This document shows positions 55,042-64,000 of a stretch of 64,000 nt of DNA, in pieces (within the stretch, counting starts at the first letter, position 1; each line of letters starts with the position of its first letter). The DNA lies in contig WOFQ01000012.1 of NCBI GenBank assembly GCA_012184525.1, positions 620,001 through 684,000 on the forward strand, written 5' to 3'. The stretch comes from Xenoacremonium recifei. Taxonomy: Eukaryota; Ascomycota; Sordariomycetes; Hypocreales; Nectriaceae. Below the pieces are notes generated by a model. It had not been told where the DNA came from. It did no database searches and saw only the letters and a program-made list of their open reading frames with translations. Both the position numbers and the translations under genes were made by a program.

Positions 55042-55491
55042 ATGGGCAACAAAACTAGCAGTTTCTTCGTCGGGGACGGTGGCGTCAATCCCCATGGTGA
55101 TATACCCCCGGGGAATGTACCCGAACTCGAGACCATGTACGAAGGCAGAGTTATCAGGTTACAAAGGCAAGCCGAAGCAACGCCATTAGACAGTATACCC
55201 GTAAGCCACAGCGAGACTTCTTTTTTTGTGACGTGTACAATCGAATTGCCACAATCCCAAACACAGAGATCTTTGTGTTTGACCTATCCAGTCGCTTCGC
55301 CATGGTATATAGTAACTAACAGAACAAGGTTGTGCGTCATTCTTACTACTCTCCACCAGGTAAGTCCATGGTACACATATTCCTGGGAAGACGGGAATGC
55401 CGACGAATAGGATCTCATAGTCCCCGGTCCTGTCTCCAACCGGAGAGGCAGCAAATTTTATTCCGAGGCTGGACGGTGCTCGACGCCTTAA
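55042..55491 (+). CDS. Small three-exon gene with N-myristoylation-like start (hypothetical)
   Basis: Start ATG at 55042 in an excellent fungal context (ATCACAATGG). Exons 55042-55200, 55323-55359 and 55421-55491, with donors GTAAGC and GTAAGT and acceptors ACTAACAG and TCATAG, join in frame to 88 residues. An alternative last acceptor six bases before 55421 area (GAATAG) would give a longer tail ending at 55574. The protein begins MGNKTSSFF, which fits the M-G-x-x-x-S/T pattern of N-myristoylated proteins, continues NPHGDIPPGNVPELETMYEG and RVIRLQRQAEATPLDSIP, a charged helix, and ends in a Pro/Ser/Arg-rich tail. No family recognised. The support is the start context, consistent splice sites and composition; expression evidence is lacking, so the call is tentative. 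Confidence 0.35.
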
Positions 55492-55796
55492 TCTTTTACT
55501 CAAATAATGGTGCTTTCCATGACGGAAGCTCTCGTCACTCAATACTTATGCTCCTAGGATCAAGATCGCGCTAGGACGACCTTGCTTACTATCACGAAAC
55601 ATTAGATCATGAACATGTACGAATGCCTATTGTCTTTAACAAGTAATTTGCTCGTACTCCCAACAAATCTCCTATGCTGCCACTATAATTTACGCACTAT
55701 TGCAGGTTTTAACTGAAAATCTTGTCAAGAATCTTCTCATAGTTGTTTCTAGAGTCTAAATTAGCAGACGTTCTCAGATGATTCTGCCACATATAC
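55492..55796. other. Convergent spacer
   Basis: About 305 AT-rich bases between the proposed small gene and the stop of the amino acid permease; the two 3' UTRs are expected. Nothing else seen. Confidence 0.35.
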
Positions 55797-57585
55797 TCAC
55801 GCTGGGGGGCGAGGAACCCAGTTTCTTTCGTATTCCTCAATGACGTCCAGGTCTTTGAGCAAATCGACTTCGCTGGCCTTAGGGATCTTGGTCTTATGAA
55901 TCAACTTCCACCCAATGTACAGCACCGGGAAGACCATAATCATCATGTACCTGATTCGACATTGCATCAGCACCGGCTTCATACATTTTCGTTGAAGGAC
56001 TCACGAGAACAAAAAGTCAGGAACATTCCAGTATCCGTCGAGGGGCAAAAAGACTGTGTAGCCTCCCACAAATGCCATGATGAAGCAACCGACAAGGCCG
56101 TACCAGGCAGCGTAGGGCTGAAACTTTGACTTGTAGGGAAGCGAGTCTCGGCTGATGCCTTGGGCCTTGAGTGCGCGATGCCAGAAGATGTAGGCTGTGC
56201 ACATGACGGAGAAGTTGATCAGCTGCGACGCTGTAACTAGAGAGACGAACCAGTTGAGCACGACAGCTGTGTTGGCAGACAGTTGAAGGAATGAGAGGAG
56301 GGCGATGAGGAGAACGACGAAGACGCAGTAGATCGGAACACCCTTCTTAGTGCAAATGGTGAAGAACTTGGGTGCCTTGCCTTCCAGTGCCAGACCGTAG
56401 AGCGATCGCGATGCACAGTAGACGTATGAGTTACCAGCTGAAAACGCTGCTGTGAGGACCATAGCGTTGACAATATGAGGCAAGACCTTGATTCCCAAAC
56501 GGTTCATGGCGACAACATAAGGCGAGGCAGCTGCTCCAGGGGCTGCGTTGCTGAAGGCAGCCGACAATTCAGCGTCGTTGTAGGGTACCAGAATGCCCAC
56601 GCAGAGGGATCCCAGAACGAAGAAAGCTGTCAATCGATAGAAGACAGCGTTGTAGGCACGGGGCATTACATATCGAGGGTTTTCGGCCTCACCAGCAGCC
56701 ATAGAAACGTAGTCGGGGCCGGCGATCGTGAACGAGGCCTGGATCAGACATTGGAGGAATCCCAAGAACCGGCCCAGAGTTCCTCCATAGTATAATTCTG
56801 TGAAGGCGCCAGGATTCTTCCAATATGTAAATCCGAAAGCGTCATGCTGGGGATTACCTCCGACCATGACAATGAAGGTGAAGATGACCAATCCAACAAT
56901 CAGCAAAACCTTACCCAACGCAGCCCAGAACTCAGTTTCTCCATACCACTGCACAGCCAGGACGTTGATTAGTGCATACAAGACCAATATGATAGCAATT
57001 ATGCCGCCCGCCGGGACGATGTCGCTCCAGAAGTGAATGATCAGGTTACAGGCGACGACCTCAAAGGGCACCAGGGCAGCTTCGAAGACAAAGAAGTTCC
57101 AACCAGCCGCAAAACCAAAGGCTTCGTCGACGTAGCGGCCTGCAAATCGAATGAAGGGCGAAGAGATGGGCAAGTATGTCACCATCTCAGCCATGCAGAG
57201 GGTGACGGCAAGAATGAAGGAACACCAGATGGTGAAGGCGAGGAAAAGACTGCCGGGACCGCCATGGAGCAGACCCTTTCCGATTTGAACCTGTAAGACG
57301 AACACAAGAGGCGAAGGTGAGCACAATATGGTCTTTCACGGGGAGTAGCAGGTGTACACTCGTACGCACATAAAGAGCAGTTCCAATAGTTCCTCCAATA
57401 CCAATGAGCTGGATGTGGCGCGCCTTGAGCTTTCGGTGCGTTGAATCGTGGCCGGGGCTTGAAAATGAAGCCCGGAGCTCGTCTCGAACCGAGGGAATCT
57501 GCGAGAGGTCGAACTTTTCGCCGGCCACCTTCTCCTGGTCAGAGGAGTAGGCCGGAGGCGTGGAGCTGATGTCGGCGGAGGTCAT
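55797..57585 (-). CDS. YAT/AAP-type amino acid permease, three exons
   Basis: ATG at 57585 (MTSADISSTPPAYSSD). Exons 57585-57370, 57290-56005 and 55950-55797 sum to 552 codons (551 residues), typical of fungal amino acid permeases. A 50-residue cytosolic head leads to the family signature KARHIQLIGIGGTIGTALYV at the first helix, GGPGSLFLAFTIWCSFILAV, AEMVTYLPISSPFIRFAGRYVDEAFGFAAGWNFF, EAENPRYVMPRAYNAVFYR and NSYVYCASRSLYGLALEGKAPKFF. Twelve helices can be traced, and the tail ends WVPRPPA. It should import amino acids with protons at the plasma membrane; which ones cannot be said. Three AGTCAAT copies at helical spacing lie about 210-235 bases upstream of the start (see findings). Confidence 0.92.
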
Positions 57586-59306
57586 GTTGGAGATGAATAG
57601 ACAACAATTGAACAGCTTGTGTCTTTTTTGATTCTGATTTTAACTTTGCTCGCTTGCTATGGGTTCTCAATTGGAAAATTCAGAGCGTGTCTCAGGGGGT
57701 GGTGGATTGGGGCAGAAGGGAGAAGCACTCGACGGCAAATGCCATTAGCCGAAAGAATCTCCTAACCACTGTCCACACAGGTCGAGAAAAAGTCAATTCA
57801 AGTCAATGACAAGTCAATGAATCACAAGAGTAAGCAAAGAACACCAGTGAGACGGGGAAGAATGGAAGGGAGGCGAGGAACAGGCTCGCCAGTGCCGGGC
57901 CGTTGGAGAGCTTTTAAACTGGAGACTCGCGGGGAAGATGCTTGCCCTGTCCATGTTCTCTGTCCAACTTTGTGCGCCACCCACGCGAGCAGTTCAAGCC
58001 AGGCCGGAAACCAGTGGAGAGACACGGCATGGGTAAGCCATGGACGGTGGCGGGACCAGCAGACGGTCACTCGGACATTCCCCGGAAATGGACGAGAAAC
58101 ACTTGGCAGATCGGGAGACCAACCATGCCTCAGCTGTTGGAAATCGTACGGAGTGCCTACTCCGTTTGGAGGTTGCATCTCGCGCCCGTCGTCCAGATAA
58201 CATGCGGCTCGGGGGGTGGGTTGCTTAGCCAAACACAGTATGATCGTACGCCCGGTATCGTCAGGGTTGGGGACAAGCTTCCCAACTCATCAGTGACGTT
58301 GACGGTGAGTAGATAACCCAGCAAAGCCCTAAGACCACCCGTATCAGCGGCGGGACCCCAAATCTCCAAACCCCTCACACCAACTTGGCCCCCCAATCCT
58401 TCCCTCCCCTCGCCAGCCCCCCCAGATTCCGAGGTCAACTGGTATCTTACACGGGGACGGGCTCACTATCGTACGGCCCGCCAGCAGGCAGCCAAATAGA
58501 TCGTCGGCTTAGGGCATCTGCTAGGGGATCCTGCGTACTTACTTGCCTGTTCTGTGCCAGCGCAAGAAAGGCCGCACTTGGCCCTGGCCCCGAGCAACCA
58601 ATGGCGGTGATGCCGACTCAGTTTGACAGGGGTCCGGTTCACTTGACGTTGCTGCTGATCAAACGAACGTAACCTCCCACCCGCCTGTGACATGCGCAAT
58701 TGCTGCCCATAGCGTGATAGCTGAAGGATGAACCCTTGCGCAAGCTTGTCCCATGTACCGCTACCTCGGATATCTTGTCTGCGTAGAGTATAAGGTCTTC
58801 ATTGTTTCGCCATGTACGCCCGATACCAGGGAAGCGTGCCAATTTCCACCTCTTCGGGGTAACACTTTACATTTCAGTTGGCTGGTTTCTCTATCACAAC
58901 TCCCCTGGAAGCCTCCTCTGAAAGACAAAGATGCTCGGACCAACTCGCCCTTGGCGTGCCGCTTATCCTGCTTTTCAGCCGGCCAAAGGGAATTGAATGC
59001 CAACACGAAAACACAAGGCTGTCGTGGCCGTTCCATGCTGGGATTCTCTTACGTCTACAAGAGGGATTCCCTTACGTACACCGCCACGCTTCCAAACCTA
59101 GAACAAAAACCACGCGTTCAATAAACAGCCAACGCTGCTTCAGAGTCTATTTCTTGGTAAATCATGCTCGCTCGGTAAAAAAAAAACCCCCATCATCGCT
59201 TATGGTTCAAACGAAGCTGGACTGGCGATGTGATCGACCACGCCCAAATTCGTGCCGTCTCTTCTCTTTCTTCAGCACGGGTTGAGCCTCTCTCAACCTA
59301 ACATAA
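57586..59306. other. Intergenic spacer
   Basis: 1.7 kb between the permease start and the stop of the Zn2Cys6 gene, both on the minus strand. The first 250 bases should hold the permease promoter. Overlapping ORFs of 90-135 codons around 57.8-59.2 kb show no family resemblance. No gene assigned. Confidence 0.4.
57791..57818. repeat. Three AGTCAAT copies at helical spacing upstream of the permease
   Basis: AGTCAAT begins at 57791, 57801 and 57812, spaced 10 and 11 bases. On the transcribed (minus) strand the unit reads ATTGACT. The set lies 206-233 bases upstream of the permease ATG. A regulatory role is inferred only. Confidence 0.4.
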
Positions 59307-61602
59307 CTAGAGAACGTCAGCACGAAATCTCAACGACGGCTTCGACACCTTACCTTCCCAGCCCCATTCCTTCATGACACTTATCCAGTGCAACTTGCTC
59401 TTGACCGATGACTCCAAGTCCCCAGGGTCAAGCAGGCCAAGCGACGTTTCTGACATTTCAGGGGCGCCTACATCAGAAGAGGCGTTCTGTTCCGTAAAAC
59501 AGTCACGTCTCTTCCAGACCTCCATTGTGACTTCGAGACATCGGCCCACGAGCCCAGATGTGATTCCTGCGCCCAGCGCCTCCCACCTGTCGCGAACCCA
59601 GTCTCTGTCCTCCACCTCAGTCGCCTCGCAACCAGCCACCATCAAAGGCATGACCGGAAATATGATGGCGTGTGACTCCAATGGGACAGTTGCAATGAGA
59701 ATGAGAACTTTCTTTGCCAGATCGGCCAGCGACCATTGGCTAGGAAGCTCAGGTACCGTCTGGTGTAGAAGAAGCAACGTCGCCCACTTGTACGCATTTG
59801 CAGTCTGTATCAAGTCCAGGGCACTCGACGCCAGAGATTTGTCGTCCGACTTGCTGTCAATTTCCGGCGGAGGAGCCCAGCGCTCTATCGTCATCTTCAA
59901 CTCCGCGGCCTGGGAAACAATGGCTGGGGAATTGAACTTCTCTTTTCTTTCGCGGACACGTCCCACTAGGCCTGCCACCCGACCTATGAGAGGGAAAAGG
60001 CCTCTGGCATAGCCCATCAAGGGATCAATCCGGGAACCAGACCTGGATCCTCGGGTCAATGCATTACAGTCGGCCATGAGCTGAAAGTCTGCGGCATGAA
60101 TGTCGTGGCAAGTGACGCGACGAATAACATCTAAGTATATCCACGTGTTTGCCAGGAAATTCAGGACATTCAGGTCTCTGTCGGATCTTTGTGAAACTTG
60201 GTTGCTTGAAAGAGCCTTCCTGAGGAGCTGAGCTGCCTTCTTAATGTAGCTCGTTCCAATGGAAGATCTTGGATAGCACCAAGTCTGAGCGAATCCCAAA
60301 GCGAGTGCCAATGCGATTGACACCTCGATCCGCATATCCCCAATCTCCGCGCTTGATAGCTTCTGTGTGCCATAATTGAGGTGCCGAAGGCCGATCGCAC
60401 GAAATTTAGGATGATTGTTGAAGCCTTGGAAGCAGGTCATGGCAGCGACTGCATGGTAAAGGGCCGGTTGTTCCTTGGCTAAAGGCCAGACAAACGTTCG
60501 CCAGGGGTTCCCGTCTGGGTTCTCTCTGATGCACAGTACCTCGCAAATTCTTCGATCAAATAAAATTGAAATGCTTTCCGGGGAATCTCTGTCGAGCTCC
60601 GGTACGGGATAAAGGGGGAAAACTCGTTGCTTGATTGTCTCCCGTATAGACCGCGAGCTTGCGTCATTGGGAGCAGTGCTCATCCCACCATCAAAAACAG
60701 AACTCCGACTAGAGCTTGCCTCTACCTGATCTTTGTTTAGCTCTGGTTCGCACAACTGAGGCACCGGCCTTGGTTGTTGATCCGGTGTGCTAAAGGATGG
60801 GAGCTGCAGCTGCAGCACATCCAGAAGCTCGTTTGTGTCATCGTATGCAGTCACTCCTAGAGCATCAGGCTGCAATGATGATTGGTTAATAAAGGGATCC
60901 TGAGGGCTTATATCTGAAAACATTGCCTGCAGATCTGCAATGTGCTCTGACAGGCCGAAGGATATCCCAGAATCAAACATGGGGCTTTGAAGCTGTGGGT
61001 AACCGATGGGATCATCTTGATCCTCGGTATTAATGCCAACATCAACTGGTTGAGGACCTGGTAAGAGCGATTCCCGTTCCAGGGACATCTCAGCATTCGA
61101 AAGACTGCCAAGCGAGTCAAAAACTTGGGTTCCATTGTCTGTAGTAGTTTCATAGCCCTCGTTGAGCTGCAGAGAGGGCAAAGCATACTGTGAATGATCC
61201 GTGACTTGCTTTCTTGACCTATGATTCTCTGTTCAATATCAGCATATATCGTAAAGAACAAACATGGACGGACTGAAATACTTTTACGAGCACCCGTGGC
61301 TGCTTGCTCTGGGGTCTCAAACTCCTTCCATCTCAATTCCGTTTTGTAACCTCCGCAAGGAACCATCCGCCTTAAACACTGAGAGCAAGATGGCTTTGCC
61401 TCGTCGCACTTCCTTCGTCTTGCTTTGCAAGTCACACATCCTAGAAAATGTTTAGTCAACCTTCTGTCCTACGAACTAGTGGGTTGAGGGTGTCGGGGGA
61501 CGCACCGTTCCGGCTCTTCTCATTCCGGGCCCTTGTCCGGATCTCGGCTTGGCTCCTCTCAGTCCGGGCGAGGGGTAGCAAACGGCGCGGCGTCGAAGGC
61601 AT
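59307..61602 (-). CDS. Zn2Cys6 fungal transcription factor, three exons
   Basis: Exons 61602-61506, 61440-61282 and 61228-59307 sum to 726 codons (725 residues). The start ATG at 61602 (MPSTPRRLLPLART) is chosen; another in-frame ATG at 61674 is possible. The first splice completes the zinc cluster: SRNGCVTCKARRRKCD followed by PSCSQCLRRMVPCGGY, the C-x2-C-x6-C-x6-C-x2-C-x6-C pattern of GAL4-type DNA-binding domains. The remaining 650 residues hold an acidic, Gln/Ser-rich middle and the fungal-specific regulatory domain (the Fungal_trans_2 type), with FYPVPELDRDS-like, CFQGFNNHPKFRAIGLRHLNYG and WATLLLLHQTVPELP segments. It should act in the nucleus on nearby or distant target genes. It lies just downstream of a Rieske-oxygenase relative, 0.75 kb apart, so that gene is one candidate target. 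Confidence 0.9.
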
Positions 61603-62352
61603 TTCCGAGACTTGCGACAATGTGGCAGCGCAGGGCGCAGAACCCTGCGCCCAGTCTCCTGCCACGGAAGTCATCAGCGTTGTCTTGTCATTCGAATACA
61701 GTGCGTTGCAGTCGTTCTGAAGTGACGGGAAGATGCGGAGTAGTAGAGGCGAAACCCCGCGACTTCATTTCGTAAGGGGCTTAAAGGAGGTCCAGTGCCA
61801 TTCTAGGTATGGGCCTTATCGCCGTCAAGATGACGATGAAAGCCCGATGATGGAGAATATTACCCATGAGGGGACAAGCCGGGCTAACCGAACCTTTTCT
61901 GGTTTAGAGCCTGCATCCTTCGCCACGGTCCATCTCATATAACACTAGGTGGGAACACGTTATAAAAAGGTGACTTTGAACAAAGATGGAATGGATGAGT
62001 TGGATCTGTCCAAGAGTGGGTGCTAGCGAGTACGTGGGGAATGCCGTATACCTAGGTTGGACGTCTTGGAACAACTCCTGCATGTCCTAGTAAACAGCCC
62101 CCAACTACTACGACATACATATTCACCATTTAAGCCAATCAGAGAGAGTGCATTGATGGGTATTACCAATCAGCAGTCAACACGAAATCGAACAACGCAT
62201 CTTCCTTCAGTACAAAGTCGGGAAGTCAGTCTTCGGGCTATCAGAGCTAATCATTCCGTAAAAGTTCACCGGGGATGGTGCAAACGAGCTAAATCCAGCA
62301 ATCTCGTCCACGAATAGAAGATAAGCACATCCAAAATCATGGTACGGGTCCT
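61603..62352. other. Intergenic spacer
   Basis: 750 bases upstream of the transcription-factor start and downstream of the oxygenase-like stop. The promoter of the former is expected. No gene assigned; short ORFs look random. Confidence 0.4.
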
Positions 62353-63463
62353 CTATGCAGTGATAACCCCCACTTCCGAGACTTTGCTGGCATTCCCGGC
62401 TGTTTTGACAACAGGTAGTGCTGTATCCTTCTGGTGCTGCTCGAGGCACATCTCAAGAACGCGGCTTTGGTAGTCTGAAAGTACGAAGATAAGCTTTCAT
62501 TGCATAATTTTGCGGCCAGTCAAAACTCACAGATTACACCATTTTCCCTATTTGGGTTGAGTATCCCCTCGGTGTAGACTCCAACTTCAAGGTTCTTCTG
62601 TGCCTTCTCACAAAGGTCGTGGTCTTCAATCGCGACAGTGCGCGCAAACTTGAAATAGTTTTCGAACACTTCGGAGTCCTCAGGTTCCTTGTGATGGTAG
62701 TCGAACTGCATGATGGTCTTGGAAGGGTCTTCTGTCGGCCACGTGCGGAATGAAGACATGCCACCCCCATACAAGTTCAGGGTGGAATTGGGAAAGAAAT
62801 AAAGAAAAAGACCATCTACCGGTTTATCTGTCTCGGCTAGATGCTGGGAATAGTTTTGCTTGTTGATGACTTTGTAGGAGGTCGGGGTGTACACCTTTGA
62901 AAATGCTGGGTGTGTATAAGCGCAGTGAAGGCATTCTTGGAATCCGTCAATCAGGGTCTTCCAGTTGTAGTTGCCGACATATCTGAGACTTCGTCTAACG
63001 GGGAATTTTGTGAAGTCGACGGTGTCCAGTATTTCTGTCAATCCAGGGAAGAACTCCTCGAAACTGACGGTCTCGTCCGAGAAGGTGATGAAAAGCACAC
63101 CGGTGGCCGTGAGGTGGTGACGAACTTCCGAACCCTGGAGTAAAGATATCAGCACCCATCGCACTCTTATTGTAATAGTAAAGGTAGACTCACGTCGCGA
63201 TTCGAGTAGACCTTGATGCTTCTCCAGTCTTCGGAAGTTCGCTGGACGGTGAACTGAAACTGTGCCAAATCATAGTAGTAGTCTTCTCCCACATCGGGCC
63301 ATCTTCCAATTACTCCGAGATGGATCCAGGTCTGCAATCTATCAGGAATGCATCAAAAGTCCACGATAGCTCTGCACACCTTTGAGAATATGGCCCGCTG
63401 CTCTAAGCTGAGGATGGCCTTGCTCGTAAACCATGAGGCAGGAAGGGTGGTTGGACACGACAT
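62353..63463 (-). CDS. Rieske-oxygenase relative lacking the [2Fe-2S] domain, four exons
   Basis: ATG at 63463 (MSCPTTLPASWFTSK). Exons 63463-63380, 63331-63194, 63134-62531 and 62474-62353 sum to 316 codons (315 residues), about 90-110 fewer than ring-hydroxylating oxygenase alpha subunits of the choline/carnitine-monooxygenase type. The N-terminus (PASWFTSKAILSLEQRAIFSK) and the catalytic domain match that family: NYNWKTLIDGFQECLHCAYTHPAF holds the two His iron ligands (about 144 and 149) and VAIEDHDLCEKAQKNLEVG the carboxylate ligand, followed by the usual EGILNPNRENGV. In between, where CxH and CxxH cluster ligands belong, the chain passes from YYYDLAQFQFTVQ to VRHHLTATGVLFITFSDE with no Cys-His pair at all. 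The intron there is only about 60 nt, too short to hide the domain. So it may bind mononuclear iron but cannot receive electrons by the normal route. Confidence 0.75.
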
Positions 63464-64000
63464 TGTGGAATTAGATGCTAACTGAAACGAAATTAAATTA
63501 TCGATATCTGAAAACTTTCATGGGTTTCAATAGGAGGCCGTGCTCGTAAATATGAATCCAGGGGCGTAAGTTGTGCCATATCAGGTATCGCGACCCAATC
63601 TAACGACAGCCAGCGGCAAATACCCACACCTCCGTCGTATTGTTTCGTGTCAATTAGGTAAAATAGTCCACCTGTATCCGGCCAATCACTAAGATTGCAT
63701 TTGCTATCCCGTTCTGGAAACTAAGTACGCCGCAAGTGTTGTTGCTATCTAGTCCATAATATTCATGCAGGTCTCCAACGGTTTGTCATCTAACGGGCAT
63801 CAATTCTCCAAGTAAGGCTAGGCCTTATCACGTCAAAGACTAGACACGTCACGATTTGATCCGACTGATATCTATGATGGAGATAGGGTCGCAAGTGAAT
63901 GAACTTTCTTTTTTGGGTACTACTTCGCGACGACCGAAGCCCAACATCGTGGAGCTACCATGATGGTACAATTATCCTCGCCGTAGATACGGATCTTCCA
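63464..64000. other. Upstream region of the oxygenase-like gene to the window end
   Basis: 537 bases upstream of the oxygenase-like start, running to the edge of the window. Promoter expected; no coding frame or repeat recognised. Confidence 0.4.

Noticed and set aside
57817..58232. Pair of overlapping 127- and 136-codon ORFs on both strands
   Set aside because: Sense and antisense are equally long in a GC-rich stretch; neither has motifs or a start context that stands out.

Overview
The window is nuclear DNA from a filamentous ascomycete (Pezizomycotina, most likely Sordariomycetes/Hypocreales). The basis is many short GT..AG introns (about 45-70 nt, often with CTAAC/CTGAC-like branch sites), a Zn2Cys6 regulator, and many fungal permease, MFS, OPT, ABCC and FRE families spread over both strands with gene-poor spacers of 0.5-3 kb. 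The species call is inference; no rRNA, tRNA, CRISPR or transposon was recognised. Exon boundaries below were read by eye from splice signals and frame; where the exon sums are given they are whole numbers of codons.

Layout. 0-2.5 kb: the 3' end of an AtuA-type gene and a convergent gene with a riboflavin-kinase-like domain. 2.9-9.8 kb: two paralogous, intron-rich MACPF (perforin-fold) genes arranged head to head around a 1 kb promoter. 10 kb: a relic of a phosphosulfolactate-synthase (ComA) gene and a small SEE-repeat ORF. 11.5-16 kb: an amino acid/choline-type permease and a coactosin-like actin-binding protein. 18.2-21.9 kb: a TauD/clavaminate-synthase-like dioxygenase divergent from an UNC93-like MFS protein. 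24.4-25.4 kb: a basic coiled-coil protein of unknown function.

28.6-36.4 kb is a nutrient-uptake block: a signal-less GH95 alpha-L-fucosidase divergent from a sugar-porter MFS gene, followed by an OPT oligopeptide transporter. 36.7-42.7 kb holds an SDR dehydrogenase, a TRI12-type drug/metabolite efflux MFS and an ABM-fold protein, a set that resembles accessory enzymes of secondary metabolism but has no synthase. 43-48.1 kb contains a small four-helix membrane protein, a FRE-type metalloreductase and, divergent from it, a BIM1/X325 copper-binding GPI-anchored protein, which together suggest a copper/iron acquisition unit.

48.6-63.5 kb: a small Cys-rich protein, a full-length ABCC transporter, a previously easy-to-miss three-exon small gene with an N-myristoylation-like start, a YAT-type amino acid permease, a Zn2Cys6 transcription factor, and a Rieske-oxygenase relative in which the whole [2Fe-2S] Rieske segment is absent although the reading frame and splice sites are intact. 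The most unusual items are the MACPF pair, the Rieske-less oxygenase and the internally deleted ComA relic.
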